Shown: positions 34,230 to 43,357 of the stretch, one piece after another | How positions within the stretch are numbered: the stretch's first letter is position 1 | Layout of the letters: each line of letters begins with the position of its first letter | Assembly: GCF_014646255.1 (NCBI RefSeq) | Contig: NZ_BMNC01000001.1 | Span: forward strand, 62,001-126,000 | Origin: Lentzea pudingi | GTDB lineage: Bacteria; Actinomycetota; Actinomycetes; Mycobacteriales; Pseudonocardiaceae | Reading direction: 5' to 3' | Length of the DNA stretch: 64,000 nt | Notes under the pieces: model-generated | The model's input: the letters and a program-made list of their open reading frames with translations, nothing else | The model's database searches: none | What the model was told of the DNA's origin: nothing | Position numbers and translations under genes: made by a program

Positions 34230-35088
34230 TTACTTGATGTCCAGTTTCATGCCCACTCGTGTGCCGGTGGTCACGCCATCGGCCATGAGGCTGATCTCCT
34301 CGCGTCCGCTGCTGTTGGTGCGCCGCTGAATGGAGTACCGCTCGGTGCCCGACTTGAGGCCGACGCTGTCGCAGTAGCTGCTGCAGCCGGGCGGCAAGAT
34401 CACCGTGTACTCAAGGTGCTCAGGGCCTGGAATGAATTTCTTCACGAATTCTTCCGGGGCGCCCTGGACGAAAGGAAGGCATTTCGCAGGCCAGGTGAAC
34501 TCGGCTTCCAGGTGGATTTCGGTGCCGCGCACCGCCGGTTCGCTTCAAATGCACCGTGACTTTCAGTCGTCCTCTGCTGGGCCAGCACGAAGTGACGTCG
34601 AACCGGCTTCCGCCCTCCCCGTCGACCTCCACGCTCCGCACGCGGACCTCGGTCTTCCTCCGGTGCCTCTCCGGCCACTCCTCCCAGTTCGGGCCCTCCC
34701 AGAAGGTGAGGAAGTCCAGGGCGTCGCAGTCCGACACGGCGGTGAACGTGATCTTGTCGCGCGTGTCGCCGTTCGTTTCGATCGTCACCACCTGCCGCCA
34801 GTCGGTGATGCGCCAGGTGAAGTTGCAACGTTCGTGAAGCAGATTGCTGTAGCGCAACAGGAGCCGCCGATCCAGTTCGGTCCGGCGCCGCCACTCCAGC
34901 TTGTTGGCCACGAGCAGGATGAAAAGTCCGAGTACCGCCACCACGACGGCTACGACCGCCGCTGCCCGGATCCCGGTCTGCCCCAGCACAGCGCTCAAGA
35001 TCCCACCCACGGCGAGAATGCCGAGCACGCCTTCCACGATGCCGATCACTCCAGCGTGGAGCACATAGGACTGCAGGGAGTCGACCAT
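34230..35088 (-). pseudogene. Frameshifted gene for a two-TM membrane protein of unknown function
   Basis: From ATG35088 an N-terminal part with two TM helices (about residues 10-30 and 40-62) and a soluble domain (RYSNLLHERCNFTWRITDW, CDALDFLTFWEGPNWEEW) reads to KVTVHLKRTG near 34540. A second frame from GTG34532 to 34230 (RGTEIHLEAEFTWPAKCLPF to GMKLDIK) continues with the same style of beta-rich sequence. One extra G in the GGCGG run near 34535 would explain the break. Read as one, the protein would have about 285 residues. It may be a true frameshift, a sequencing error or two overlapping genes. Confidence 0.65.
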
Positions 35089-35402
35089 CGCCCCCAGTAT
35101 CGTGGATGATCCGTTCTTGGAATGCCTGCGGCGTGTCCTGCGTATGCTCGCTCCGAACGTCATCGGCTACATCCTTGGGGCCCCCTGCGGCGCGTCCGCT
35201 GTGGATTTTTACGATACGGGTGAGAAGAAGATCCGCGAACAGGTTCACGCGAACGGCCAACAGCGTGTGCTCCGGGTCAGTGATGTCCTCCCATGCAGGA
35301 CGACTTCGCGTTAGAATCTTTGCTTCTGCTTGAATTTGTGGCAGTTTCTTGGCCTGCTGCGACCGTTCGGATCAAATCGGCCGTCACTTGAACGGCCTAA
35401 GC
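35089..35402. other. Gene-free AT-richer stretch
   Basis: About 310 bases without a convincing gene between the frameshifted membrane-protein gene and the C39-like gene's terminator. Short frames here lack codon bias and recognisable products. A 6-bp hairpin, GGCCGT-N7-ACGGCC, is at 35379-35397. Nothing else is recognised. Confidence 0.5.
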
Positions 35403-35433
35403 CCTCCTGCCTGCGGTGCACGCAGGCAGGAGG
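35403..35433 (-). terminator. Terminator hairpin after the C39-like protein gene
   Basis: A perfect 13-bp stem (CCTCCTGCCTGCG and its complement) with the 5-nt loop GTGCA, starting 17 nt after the stop of the C39-like gene on the minus strand. Confidence 0.85.
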
Positions 35434-35450
35434 ACCGGCGGTCTCAGGGA

Positions 35451-37073
35451 TCAGGCGGCCCACATCTGCACGGGCGCGATGTAGTTCCAGCTGTACAGCT
35501 GGTTCGCCCCGTCGTAACTGCCGTCCGTCCCGGCCCCATAGGTGTCGTGGACGTAGAACTGCCCGTTGTCGTGGTACCCGATCACCACCGACAGGTGCCC
35601 GGAGGTGGACCCCCAGGTGCCGCTCATGATCACGAACTTGCCCTGGTCGAGGAACGCGCGGACCTGCGCCGGGGTGAAGTTGCCCTGCTGGACGGCGGCG
35701 CCGTTGCGGGCCAGGAAGTCGCGCTCGGACTCCCAGGAGGCGCAGGGGCGGGCCGGGTTGCCGCCGCAGTAGTAGCCGGTGATCCAGCCGTGCGCGCCCT
35801 TCCAGCTGCCGGTGCGGCCCCAGTCGTTCATCGTGCGGTTGAAGGTGGTGCCGCGGTTCGAGAACTCGTCGGTGATGTAGCGGCCCCACTTCGAGTAGTG
35901 CGAGTGCGGTTGTGAGACCTGCACGCCGAACTCGTTGGGCAGCTGGTAGGTGACGAGGTCGATCACCGCGCTGGTCGGGCCGCACGACGAGTTGCCGTTG
36001 AAGTCGTTGCGGGTGTCCCACAGCTGGTGGATGTACTCGGCGCGGTTGAGCCGGCCCATGGTGGTCACCTCGCCGTCCAGCGTGGCGGCGCGCAGGCCCG
36101 AAGCCTTCACGTACCCCTTCGCAGGGCTGCCGATCACGGCCTCACCCCCTTCGAGGCCGGTCAGCGCGTAGTTGAACGACAGGCCCTCGACGACGCGCGA
36201 GGCCTTCCGCCTCGCCAGGTCCTGGACGTAGACGCCGTTGAACGCGGCGAACTGGTCGGGGCCGAGGGTCTTGTCGGACACGCACCCCATCACCTCGTAC
36301 GCCACGCGCGTGCCGTCGGTGCTCCACACCGCGCTGCGGTAGTGGTGGCGGGTCTCGCCGGTCAGCGAGCGGACGTCGCCGTGCTCCGAGACCAGGCCCA
36401 GCCACTGCGGGTCGGTGCCGCCGCAGCGGTAGATCTCGTTGTGCTTGATGAAGCTGACGTGCCGCTCGCCCTTCACGTCGACGAGCTTGAAGTCGCGGTA
36501 GAGCGCGGAGGAGTCCGACGTGACCAACGGCTTGGCGGCGCCGGACTTCAGGTCGAACCGCACCAGCGAGCTCACGAACGTGCCCTCGTCGGCGGTGTCC
36601 GGGTGCTGGACGGCCAGCAGGCCGGTGCCGTCGGAGGTGAAGCCGAGCAACGACGGTGCGCGGCCCTTCAGCCTGCCCGCGGAAATGCCGTCCACCACGA
36701 CGTTCTCGCCGTCGGTGTAGGCGAGCGTCGAACCGTGGAACACGGCCGAGGTGATCGCGCCGCGTGCCACGAAACGGGACTTGCCGTAGCGGTCGACGGT
36801 GTGCAGGGACGTGCCACGAGTGCCGTCGAAGTCGGAGATCACCGCGGCCAGCGCGCCGTCCGGGGACGACGTGGACCGGACGGTGTAGGCGGGATCGCTG
36901 ACGGGGAAGGTGGCTCTCTTCGCGCCACCCACGATCACGTCGTAGCCGGCGCCGGATCGGACGGCCTGCGACTGCGCCGGACTGGAGGAGTAGGGCTCGG
37001 CGGCCTGGGCGGGGGACACGGCGGCGGCCAGGGTGCCGAGTGCCACCACCAGTGCCAGTGAGGTTTTCGTCAT
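35451..37073 (-). CDS. Secreted protein with C39-like peptidase domain
   Basis: A 540-residue exported protein. A signal peptide ends near SPAQAAEP. Residues 40-340 look like a beta-propeller (repeated strands with SPDG, TSDG, STDG turns). The C-terminal 190 residues are a C39-like papain-fold domain with the nucleophile Cys in GNSSCGPTSAVI, His in SGHLSVVIGY and Asp in YVHDTYG. It may be an extracellular cysteine peptidase or a C39-derived binding domain; the substrate is unknown. It is divergent from a SARP-type regulator 61 bp away. Confidence 0.88.
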   Translation of the reverse strand: MTKTSLALVVALGTLAAAVSPAQAAEPYSSSPAQSQAVRSGAGYDVIVGGAKRATFPVSDPAYTVRSTSSPDGALAAVISDFDGTRGTSLHTVDRYGKSRFVARGAITSAVFHGSTLAYTDGENVVVDGISAGRLKGRAPSLLGFTSDGTGLLAVQHPDTADEGTFVSSLVRFDLKSGAAKPLVTSDSSALYRDFKLVDVKGERHVSFIKHNEIYRCGGTDPQWLGLVSEHGDVRSLTGETRHHYRSAVWSTDGTRVAYEVMGCVSDKTLGPDQFAAFNGVYVQDLARRKASRVVEGLSFNYALTGLEGGEAVIGSPAKGYVKASGLRAATLDGEVTTMGRLNRAEYIHQLWDTRNDFNGNSSCGPTSAVIDLVTYQLPNEFGVQVSQPHSHYSKWGRYITDEFSNRGTTFNRTMNDWGRTGSWKGAHGWITGYYCGGNPARPCASWESERDFLARNGAAVQQGNFTPAQVRAFLDQGKFVIMSGTWGSTSGHLSVVIGYHDNGQFYVHDTYGAGTDGSYDGANQLYSWNYIAPVQMWAA

Positions 37074-37123
37074 GGATCAAACGTCCTGGCGCGTGGCATG
37101 TGTCCGGTATGTGGTTGGTAGAT

Positions 37124-37136
37124 ACGATCGGATCGT
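37124..37136 (+). promoter_or_regulatory. Palindrome at the start of the SARP regulator gene
   Basis: ACGATC-G-GATCGT is a perfect 13-bp palindrome overlapping the GTG start codon at 37135. It lies in the 61-bp gap between the divergent C39-like and regulator genes and may be an operator. Confidence 0.45.
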
Positions 37137-39681
37137 GGAGTTCCGGGTGCTCGGGCCGGTCGAGTGTTACGCCGACGACGGCGCGCGGCGCAGCCTTGGG
37201 CCGCCCAAGCAGCGGGCGGTGCTCGCGTTGCTCCTCGCGCAGCCCGGCCGGGTGCTGCCGGTCGACCGGCTGATCAGCGTGCTGTGGGACGACGCCCCGC
37301 CCAAGACGGCGTTGAAGAACCTCCAGGTCTACGTCTACCAGCTGCGCAAGGTCGTCGGCTCGCGGCTGCTCTCTCGCGCGCCCGGCTACCTGATGTCGAT
37401 CGACCCCGCCGAGCTCGACCTGACCCGGTTCACCGAACTGCTCGACGCCGCCCGCCGGGAACGCACGCCGCGTGCTTACCGCGAGGCGCTCGCGTTGTGG
37501 CGCGGGCCCGCCCTCGCCGACCTGGCCGCGTCCGGGTTGCTGCGCGGTGTCGTCGCCCAGCTGGAGGAGCTGAGGCTGGCCGCACGGGTCGAGTGCGCCG
37601 AGGCGGAGCTCGACCTCGGCCGGCACGTCGAGATCGTCGCGGACCTGAACGAGTGGGTGCGCGAGCACCCGTTGAACGAACGCCTGCGCGAGCAGCAGAT
37701 GGTCGCGCTGCACCGGGCGGGGCGGCCGGCCGAGGCCCTTGCCGCCTACCAGGAGTGCCGCCGGGTGCTGCTGGACGAGCTCGGCGTCGAGCCGGGGGAG
37801 TCGTTGCGGAGGTCGCAGGCCGAGATCCTGCGCGCCAAACCCGTTGGCGCGGCGGCGATCCGGCAGCTGCCGCCGGACGTGGTCACGTTCGCAGGACGCG
37901 GCCGTGAGCTGAACCTGATCAAGGCGCAGCTGCGGCAGGACCGGGTCGCGGTGTGCGTGATCACCGGGCAGGCGGGCATCGGCAAGTCGGCGCTCGCGGT
38001 GCGGGCGGCGCACGAGATCGCGGGCCGGTTCCCGGACGGCCAGCTCTACGCCGATCTGTCCGACGGCGCCTCGGACCGGGTCCTGAGCCAGTTCCTGCGC
38101 GCCCTCGGCGAACGGCCCGGCGACGAGGAAGCGTTGCGCTTCCGCTCGCTCACGGCGTCACGCAGGTTGCTCGTGGTGCTGGACAACGTCGCCACCGCGG
38201 GCCAGGTGAAACGCCTGCTGCCGACCGGTCCCGGCTCGGCCGTGCTGATCACGTCCCGCCGCCCGCTCACCTCGCTGACCGGCGCGTCGTACGTCAAACT
38301 CGGTGCGCTGCAACTGGAGGACGCGTACCGGCTGCTGGAGGGCGTCGCCGGCCGGGTCGAGGACGCGGCGGAACTCGTGCGCTGGTGCGGCGGACTACCG
38401 CTGGCGCTGCGCATCGCGGGAGCCCGCCTCGCCGCGCGTCCACAGTGGACGGCGCCGTTGCTGGCGGCACGGCTGGCGGACGAGGCGCGGCGGCTGGACG
38501 AGCTCCGGCTCGGCGACGTCGCGGTGCGCTCGGCGTTCGAGGTCAGCTACGCCGAGCTCGGATCCCCCGCCGTGGCCGGGGTGTTCCGGCTGCTCGGCCT
38601 CCTCGACGGCCCCGACTTCGCGGTCGCCGCGGCACGGGCGCTGACCGACGTGCCGGACGTGGAGGAGCTGCTCGCCGAACTGGCCGACGCGCACCTCGTC
38701 GAGGAACCGGTGCCCGGCCGGTTCGCGTTGCACGACCTGCTGCGCCTCTTCGCGCGCGAACGGTGCCGCGGCTCGGAGTCGTCCGAGGAACGGTCGCTCG
38801 CGCTGGAACGCCTGCACAAGCACTACCTGGAAGCGTTGGCGGACAACCCGGCCGACCTCTGGCTCGCCGAGGAGCGCGACAACCTGATCGCCGCCGCGCA
38901 CCAGGCCTCCCCGGCCGACGCGGTCGCGTTCGCGGCGGGCCTGTCCTGGTACTTCCGCCGCCGGTCCGAAGTGGCGGACTGGGCCGCGCTGAACACCCTC
39001 GCCCTCGAAGCCGCCCGGTCGCTGGGGGACGTCCGCGCGGAAGCGCTGGCACTGAAGGAACTCGGCGCCGCCTGCGAGCGCGGCTTCAAGTTCGCCGAGG
39101 CCCAGCAGCACTGGACGGACGCGCTCACCCTGGCCCGCGCACTGCACGACCGGCAGCTCGAAGCCGTGACGCTCAACAACCTCGGCATCACCCACTGGCG
39201 CCGCCGCGACCTGCCCGCCGCCCTGACCTCGCTGGAAGCCTCATTGCTGCTGCGCGAGGAGCTCGACGACCCGCAGGGCGCGGCCTACGTGCGCACCAAC
39301 CTGGGCCTCGTCCACGCGGCGCTGGGCGACCTCCCCGCCGCGCTGGTCTGCTACGAGGAGACGCTGACGACGTTGCGCGCGTGCGGGGACAGGTCCGGCG
39401 AGCTGCACGCGCTCGCGAACATGGCCGACGCCCACCGCCAGCTCGGCTCCCTGGACCAGGCGCTGGAACTGGCCGACGAGGCGTTGCTGCTCGCGCGATC
39501 GGTGGGGGACCGGCAGATCGAGGCGGGTGTGCTGCTCGACCGCGGCATCGTGCACGAGCTGGCGGGCCGGGCTGGGGAAGCCAAGGCCTCCTACACCGAA
39601 GCCGTGGAGCTGTCGCGCCGCATCGGGTTCCGGTGGGGTGAGTCGGAGGCGTCGAGAAAACTGGCGGGACTGGGCGGGTAG
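37135..39681 (+). CDS. SARP-NB-ARC-TPR transcriptional regulator (AfsR-like)
   Basis: An 848-residue regulator: an OmpR-type winged helix (FRVLGPVECYADDGARRSLG, residues 1-90), bacterial transcriptional activator domain (about 95-235), an NTPase domain with P-loop GQAGIGKSAL near residue 282 and LLVVLDNV near 350, and C-terminal TPR repeats (about 620-840). Proteins of this layout activate secondary metabolism or secreted-protein genes in actinomycetes. GTG37135 gives the standard N-terminus. No biosynthetic cluster is adjacent; the divergent C39-like gene is the nearest candidate target. Confidence 0.94.
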   Translation: MEFRVLGPVECYADDGARRSLGPPKQRAVLALLLAQPGRVLPVDRLISVLWDDAPPKTALKNLQVYVYQLRKVVGSRLLSRAPGYLMSIDPAELDLTRFTELLDAARRERTPRAYREALALWRGPALADLAASGLLRGVVAQLEELRLAARVECAEAELDLGRHVEIVADLNEWVREHPLNERLREQQMVALHRAGRPAEALAAYQECRRVLLDELGVEPGESLRRSQAEILRAKPVGAAAIRQLPPDVVTFAGRGRELNLIKAQLRQDRVAVCVITGQAGIGKSALAVRAAHEIAGRFPDGQLYADLSDGASDRVLSQFLRALGERPGDEEALRFRSLTASRRLLVVLDNVATAGQVKRLLPTGPGSAVLITSRRPLTSLTGASYVKLGALQLEDAYRLLEGVAGRVEDAAELVRWCGGLPLALRIAGARLAARPQWTAPLLAARLADEARRLDELRLGDVAVRSAFEVSYAELGSPAVAGVFRLLGLLDGPDFAVAAARALTDVPDVEELLAELADAHLVEEPVPGRFALHDLLRLFARERCRGSESSEERSLALERLHKHYLEALADNPADLWLAEERDNLIAAAHQASPADAVAFAAGLSWYFRRRSEVADWAALNTLALEAARSLGDVRAEALALKELGAACERGFKFAEAQQHWTDALTLARALHDRQLEAVTLNNLGITHWRRRDLPAALTSLEASLLLREELDDPQGAAYVRTNLGLVHAALGDLPAALVCYEETLTTLRACGDRSGELHALANMADAHRQLGSLDQALELADEALLLARSVGDRQIEAGVLLDRGIVHELAGRAGEAKASYTEAVELSRRIGFRWGESEASRKLAGLGG

Positions 39682-39708
39682 TGAGCCGAACGGCCTAGTC
39701 TGGATCAC

Positions 39709-40617
39709 GTGGAACTGCTGCACCTCAGGTACTTCGTCGCGGTGGCCGAGGAACTCAACTTCTCGGCGGCCGCGCGGAAGCTGCACATGGCCGCGTCGCC
39801 GTTGAGCCAGCGCGTCAAGGACCTCGAACACGAACTGGGGCGCAAGCTCTTCGACCGCAGCACCCACCACGTGGAGCTGACCGCCGCCGGCACCGCCCTG
39901 CTGCCGATCGCGCGGGACGTGCTCGACCGCGTCGGGTCGATCCGGTGGCGCCTCGACCAGGTGACGAGCCCGGCCAGGACGACCGTGTTCATCGGCATGC
40001 CCGCGGGCGTCCACCCGGCGCTGAGAGAGCGCCTGACGATGCTGGCGGACCGGGTCGCGGAGCGGTTCGAGGTCAAGCGGTGGCCGGGTACGACCACGGA
40101 CCTCGTCGCGGCGGTGAAGGACGGCCGGCTCGCTCTCACGCTGGCGCGGCTGCCCGTGCAGGAGGCCTCTCTCGACACGGTGCACGTCATGTCGGAACGC
40201 CTCGGCGCCGTGGTGCCCGCGGACCAGTTCGAAGGCCGGAATTCGGTCAAACTGGCCGATCTCGCCGATCTTGCGTATGCGAGGTCGCCGGAGGAAATGA
40301 TGCCCGCCTATTTCGAGCAACTCGACCGGCAATTGAGCGAACTGGGCATCAGGAAGCGCATCCAGCTGAGCAACACCGGCTACCAGGGCACGTCCGAGAT
40401 CGTGTCGAGCGGGCTCGGGTTCTCCGTCTCGATGCTCGACGAGGAGAGCTCCATGAGGGGATATCGCCTGGACAACATGGCGGTCCTGCCGTTCGAGGAC
40501 TTCCGTGCGCAGCTCGACACCGGACTGCTGTGGCGGCACGACCGGGGTACCGGCGGCGACCTCGACGACCTCGTCGCCGTTGCCAAAGAAATCTTCGCGG
40601 AGACCATCGTCAAATGA
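39709..40617 (+). CDS. LysR-family transcriptional regulator
   Basis: A 302-residue regulator with the N-terminal HTH (LNFSAAARKLHMAASPLSQRVKDLE) and a periplasmic-binding-like effector domain. It starts with GTG39709, 27 nt after the SARP gene, and is followed after a long inverted repeat by the CoA-ester operon on the same strand. LysR proteins usually activate a neighbouring catabolic operon when bound to a pathway intermediate, so control of the 40.7-45.4 kb operon is likely. Confidence 0.92.
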   Translation: MELLHLRYFVAVAEELNFSAAARKLHMAASPLSQRVKDLEHELGRKLFDRSTHHVELTAAGTALLPIARDVLDRVGSIRWRLDQVTSPARTTVFIGMPAGVHPALRERLTMLADRVAERFEVKRWPGTTTDLVAAVKDGRLALTLARLPVQEASLDTVHVMSERLGAVVPADQFEGRNSVKLADLADLAYARSPEEMMPAYFEQLDRQLSELGIRKRIQLSNTGYQGTSEIVSSGLGFSVSMLDEESSMRGYRLDNMAVLPFEDFRAQLDTGLLWRHDRGTGGDLDDLVAVAKEIFAETIVK

Positions 40618-40650
40618 ACAATGGTGTGACCGCTGTGGTCGTACCATTGT
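40618..40650 (+). promoter_or_regulatory. Long inverted repeat between LysR gene and CoA-ester operon
   Basis: Outer arms ACAATGGT (40618-40625) and ACCATTGT (40643-40650) and inner arms GACC (40628-40631) and GGTC (40637-40640) are symmetric around 40634. The repeat starts one base after the LysR stop. It may be the LysR binding site of the operon, a terminator of the LysR transcript, or both. Confidence 0.65.
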
Positions 40651-40731
40651 TCGTGTCATGATCGTTCCCTTTCTCGCTGTTCGCCACTAAATTCGGTGGT
40701 GCAAGGACGAACAGGTGCGAAAGGACGAACG

Positions 40732-41880
40732 ATGAAGGACATCACCGCCGGTCCGCTGGACGGCGTGCGCGTGATCGACCTCTCGACCGTGGTGATGGGC
40801 CCGTACGCGGCCCAGATCCTCGGAGACCTCGGCGCCGACGTGATCAAGATCGAGTCGCCTGTGGACACCGTCCGCAACGGCCGCTACCGCACCACGCCGG
40901 GCATGACCCCGTTGAGCCTCAACGTCAACCGGAACAAGCGCAGCGTCGCGCTCAACCTCAAGGACGAGGACGACCGCGAGACCGCGCTCAAGCTGATCGA
41001 CACGGCCGACGTGCTGATCACCAACATGCGGCCGGGCGCCCTGAGCAGGCTCGGCCTGGACTACGCCGACGTCGCCGAGCGCAACCCCGGCCTGGTCTAC
41101 GCCCACGCCCAGGGCTTCCGCGGCGACTCGGACCGCGCGGGCACCGCCGCCTACGACGAGACGATCCAGGGCGCGTCCGGCCTGGTCGACATCGCGAACC
41201 GCGCGATCGGCCGGCCCGTCTACCTGCCGACGATCATCGGCGACAAGGTGTCGTCGCTGACGATCGCCTACAGCGTGCTCGCCGCGCTGGTGCACCGGAA
41301 CAACACCGGGCAGGGGCAACGGGTCGAGATCCCCATGGCCGACACGATGATCGCGTTCAACCTGGTGGAGCACCTCTCCGGTCACACGTTCGTGCCGGAG
41401 GAGGGGCCGACGGGCTTCAACCTCTCGATGGCCAAGGGCCACCACGCCGTGCACACCAAGGACGGCCTGGCGTGCGTCGTCCCGTACACCCCGCAGAACT
41501 TCCGCGACTTCTTCGCCGCGGCGCAAAGGCCCGACCTGGTCGAGGACCCGCGCGTCGCCGGTGACCGGATCGACCCCGGCGACAGCGACGACCTGATGGG
41601 CCTGGTCGACGAGTGCGCGCCCGCTCTGTCCACAGAGGAATGGGCCGAGGTGTGCACGAAGCACAGCATCCCGTTCGGACCGGTGCTGGAGCTCGACAGG
41701 GCGCACGAGGACCCGTACGTCCGCGACGGCCACCTGCTCGACGTCGTGCACCACCCGAGCGAGGGCGAGATCCGGTCGATCGGCATCCCGGTCCGGTTCT
41801 CCGCCACGCCCGCCACCGTCCGCAGCCTGGCCCCGCTGCCGGGCCAGGACACCGCCGAGGTTCTGAAGGAGCTGGCATGA
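40732..41880 (+). CDS. Class III (CaiB/BaiF-type) CoA-transferase
   Basis: A 382-residue enzyme that moves CoA between carboxylic acids. The N-terminus GVRVIDLSTVVMGPYAAQILGDLGADVIKIE (split over residues 11-41) is diagnostic, and the catalytic aspartate is D171 in IGDKVSS. It is the first gene of the operon and would activate the starting acid. The donor and acceptor cannot be read from sequence; related enzymes activate glutarate, oxalate, carnitine or crotonobetaine. AAGGACG precedes the ATG. Confidence 0.93.
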   Translation: MKDITAGPLDGVRVIDLSTVVMGPYAAQILGDLGADVIKIESPVDTVRNGRYRTTPGMTPLSLNVNRNKRSVALNLKDEDDRETALKLIDTADVLITNMRPGALSRLGLDYADVAERNPGLVYAHAQGFRGDSDRAGTAAYDETIQGASGLVDIANRAIGRPVYLPTIIGDKVSSLTIAYSVLAALVHRNNTGQGQRVEIPMADTMIAFNLVEHLSGHTFVPEEGPTGFNLSMAKGHHAVHTKDGLACVVPYTPQNFRDFFAAAQRPDLVEDPRVAGDRIDPGDSDDLMGLVDECAPALSTEEWAEVCTKHSIPFGPVLELDRAHEDPYVRDGHLLDVVHHPSEGEIRSIGIPVRFSATPATVRSLAPLPGQDTAEVLKELA

Positions 41881-42620
41881 ACGAGGTTCGCACCGAACGC
41901 GTCGGTTCGGCACTGCTGATCACGATCGACCGCCCGGAGGCCCGCAACGCCGTGAACGCGGCCGTCGCGACACAGCTCTCCGCCGCGCTGGACGAACTGG
42001 AGGCGACGCCGGAACTGCGCGTGGGCGTGCTCACCGGGGCGGGTGGCTCGTTCAGCGCGGGCATGGACCTCAAGGCCGCGCTGAAGGGCGAGTCGCCGGT
42101 CGTCGGTGATCGCGGGCTCGGCGGTCTCACCGAGGCCGAGCTGAGCAAGCCGCTGATCGCCGCGGTCGAGGGGTTCGCGCTGGGCGGCGGGTTCGAACTG
42201 GCACTGGGCTGCGACCTGGTCGTCGCCGCCGAGGACGCGAGGTTCGGACTGCCCGAGGTCAAGCGCGGCCTGATCGCCGCCGCCGGGGGAGTCGTCCGCC
42301 TGCCGCGGCGGATCCCGCACCACCTCGCCATGGAGATCCTGCTGACCGGCGAGCCGATCGACGGTCGCCGCGCCGGCACGCTCGGCATCGCCAACCGGGT
42401 CGTGCCGAACGGCGAGGCCGCCGCGGTCGCGCTCCAGCTGGCCGAGCAGATCGCCCAGAACGCCCCGCTCGCGCTCGCCGCCGTCAAGGCCGTCGTGCGC
42501 TCGCAGGACCCGTGGGCCGCACAACGAACCGAGAGCACCCGCCTGATGCGCACGGCCGACGTCCGCGAGGGCATGACCGCGTTCGCCGAGCGCCGCGCTC
42601 CGCAGTGGACAGGACGCTGA
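41877..42620 (+). CDS. Enoyl-CoA hydratase (crotonase family)
   Basis: A 247-residue crotonase-fold enzyme. The oxyanion hole is formed by FSAGMDLK and ALGGGFELAL, and both catalytic glutamates are present (FELALGCD and LPEVKRGL), which supports true hydratase activity. It adds water to a 2-enoyl-CoA in beta-oxidation. Its ATG overlaps the CoA-transferase stop as ATGA. Confidence 0.92.
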   Translation: MNEVRTERVGSALLITIDRPEARNAVNAAVATQLSAALDELEATPELRVGVLTGAGGSFSAGMDLKAALKGESPVVGDRGLGGLTEAELSKPLIAAVEGFALGGGFELALGCDLVVAAEDARFGLPEVKRGLIAAAGGVVRLPRRIPHHLAMEILLTGEPIDGRRAGTLGIANRVVPNGEAAAVALQLAEQIAQNAPLALAAVKAVVRSQDPWAAQRTESTRLMRTADVREGMTAFAERRAPQWTGR

Positions 42621-42622
42621 TC

Positions 42623-43357
42623 ATGCTGGGCATCACCCCTTCGGGCATCACCCCTCTCACCGCTCCCGCGTTCCCCGCGGTGCGGCCGCGGTTCTTCGAC
42701 CGCGAGTACCTGAACATCGTCTACCGGACCGATCCGGAGGCGTTGCGGGCCGTCGTCCCGGAGCCGCTGGAGATCGACGAGCCGCTCGTCCGGTTCGAGG
42801 TCATGAAGATGAACGACGTCACCGGCTACGGGCCCTACACCGAGGCAGGGCAGGCGATCCCGGTCGTCTTCGGCGGCGAACGCGGCGAGTACCTGCACGC
42901 GATGTACCTCGACAGCTTCGCCGCCACCGCGTCCGGCCGCGAGGTCAGCGCGTACCCGAAGGTCATGGGCTCGCCGGAGCTCTACGCCGACAACGGCGCG
43001 TTGGTAGGCACGCTCGACTACGGCACGCTGCGCGTGGCCACGGCCACGATGGGTTACAAGCAGTTCGAACTGGACACCCGTCAGGCTGAGGCGGAGATCA
43101 CGGTTCCGACTTTCATGCTGAAGACGATCCCTCACTATGACGGAACGCCGCGGGTGCAGGAGCTCGTGCGCACGGAGATCACCGACGTCGTGGTCAAGGC
43201 CTCGTACACCGGCCCGGCGCGTCTGCAGCTGTTCCAGCACGTCCTCGCGCCGCTCGCCGACCTCCCCGTGCTCGAGGTCGTCTCCGCCAGCCACGTCATC
43301 ACCGACCTGACGCTCGCTCCCGCCAAGCCGGTTCACAACTACTTGGAGGCGTCATGA
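42623..43357 (+). CDS. Acetoacetate decarboxylase family protein
   Basis: A 244-residue ADC-fold protein. The Schiff-base lysine is K113 in SAYPKVMGSP, near the position of Lys115 in the clostridial enzyme; the neighbouring lysine that lowers its pKa there is Val114 here. Typical enzymes turn acetoacetate into acetone and CO2; relatives without the second lysine may use other keto acids. It starts 2 nt after the hydratase stop and overlaps the dehydrogenase start by 4 nt, so it is firmly part of the operon. Confidence 0.88.
   Translation: MLGITPSGITPLTAPAFPAVRPRFFDREYLNIVYRTDPEALRAVVPEPLEIDEPLVRFEVMKMNDVTGYGPYTEAGQAIPVVFGGERGEYLHAMYLDSFAATASGREVSAYPKVMGSPELYADNGALVGTLDYGTLRVATATMGYKQFELDTRQAEAEITVPTFMLKTIPHYDGTPRVQELVRTEITDVVVKASYTGPARLQLFQHVLAPLADLPVLEVVSASHVITDLTLAPAKPVHNYLEAS

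Noticed and set aside
35106..35333. A 75-codon plus-strand frame in the gap near 35.2 kb
   Set aside because: Poor composition, no ribosome-binding site and no domain.
36142..38013. A 623-codon minus-strand frame spanning the C39-like and SARP genes
   Set aside because: It crosses two real genes on both strands and shows no recognisable domain.
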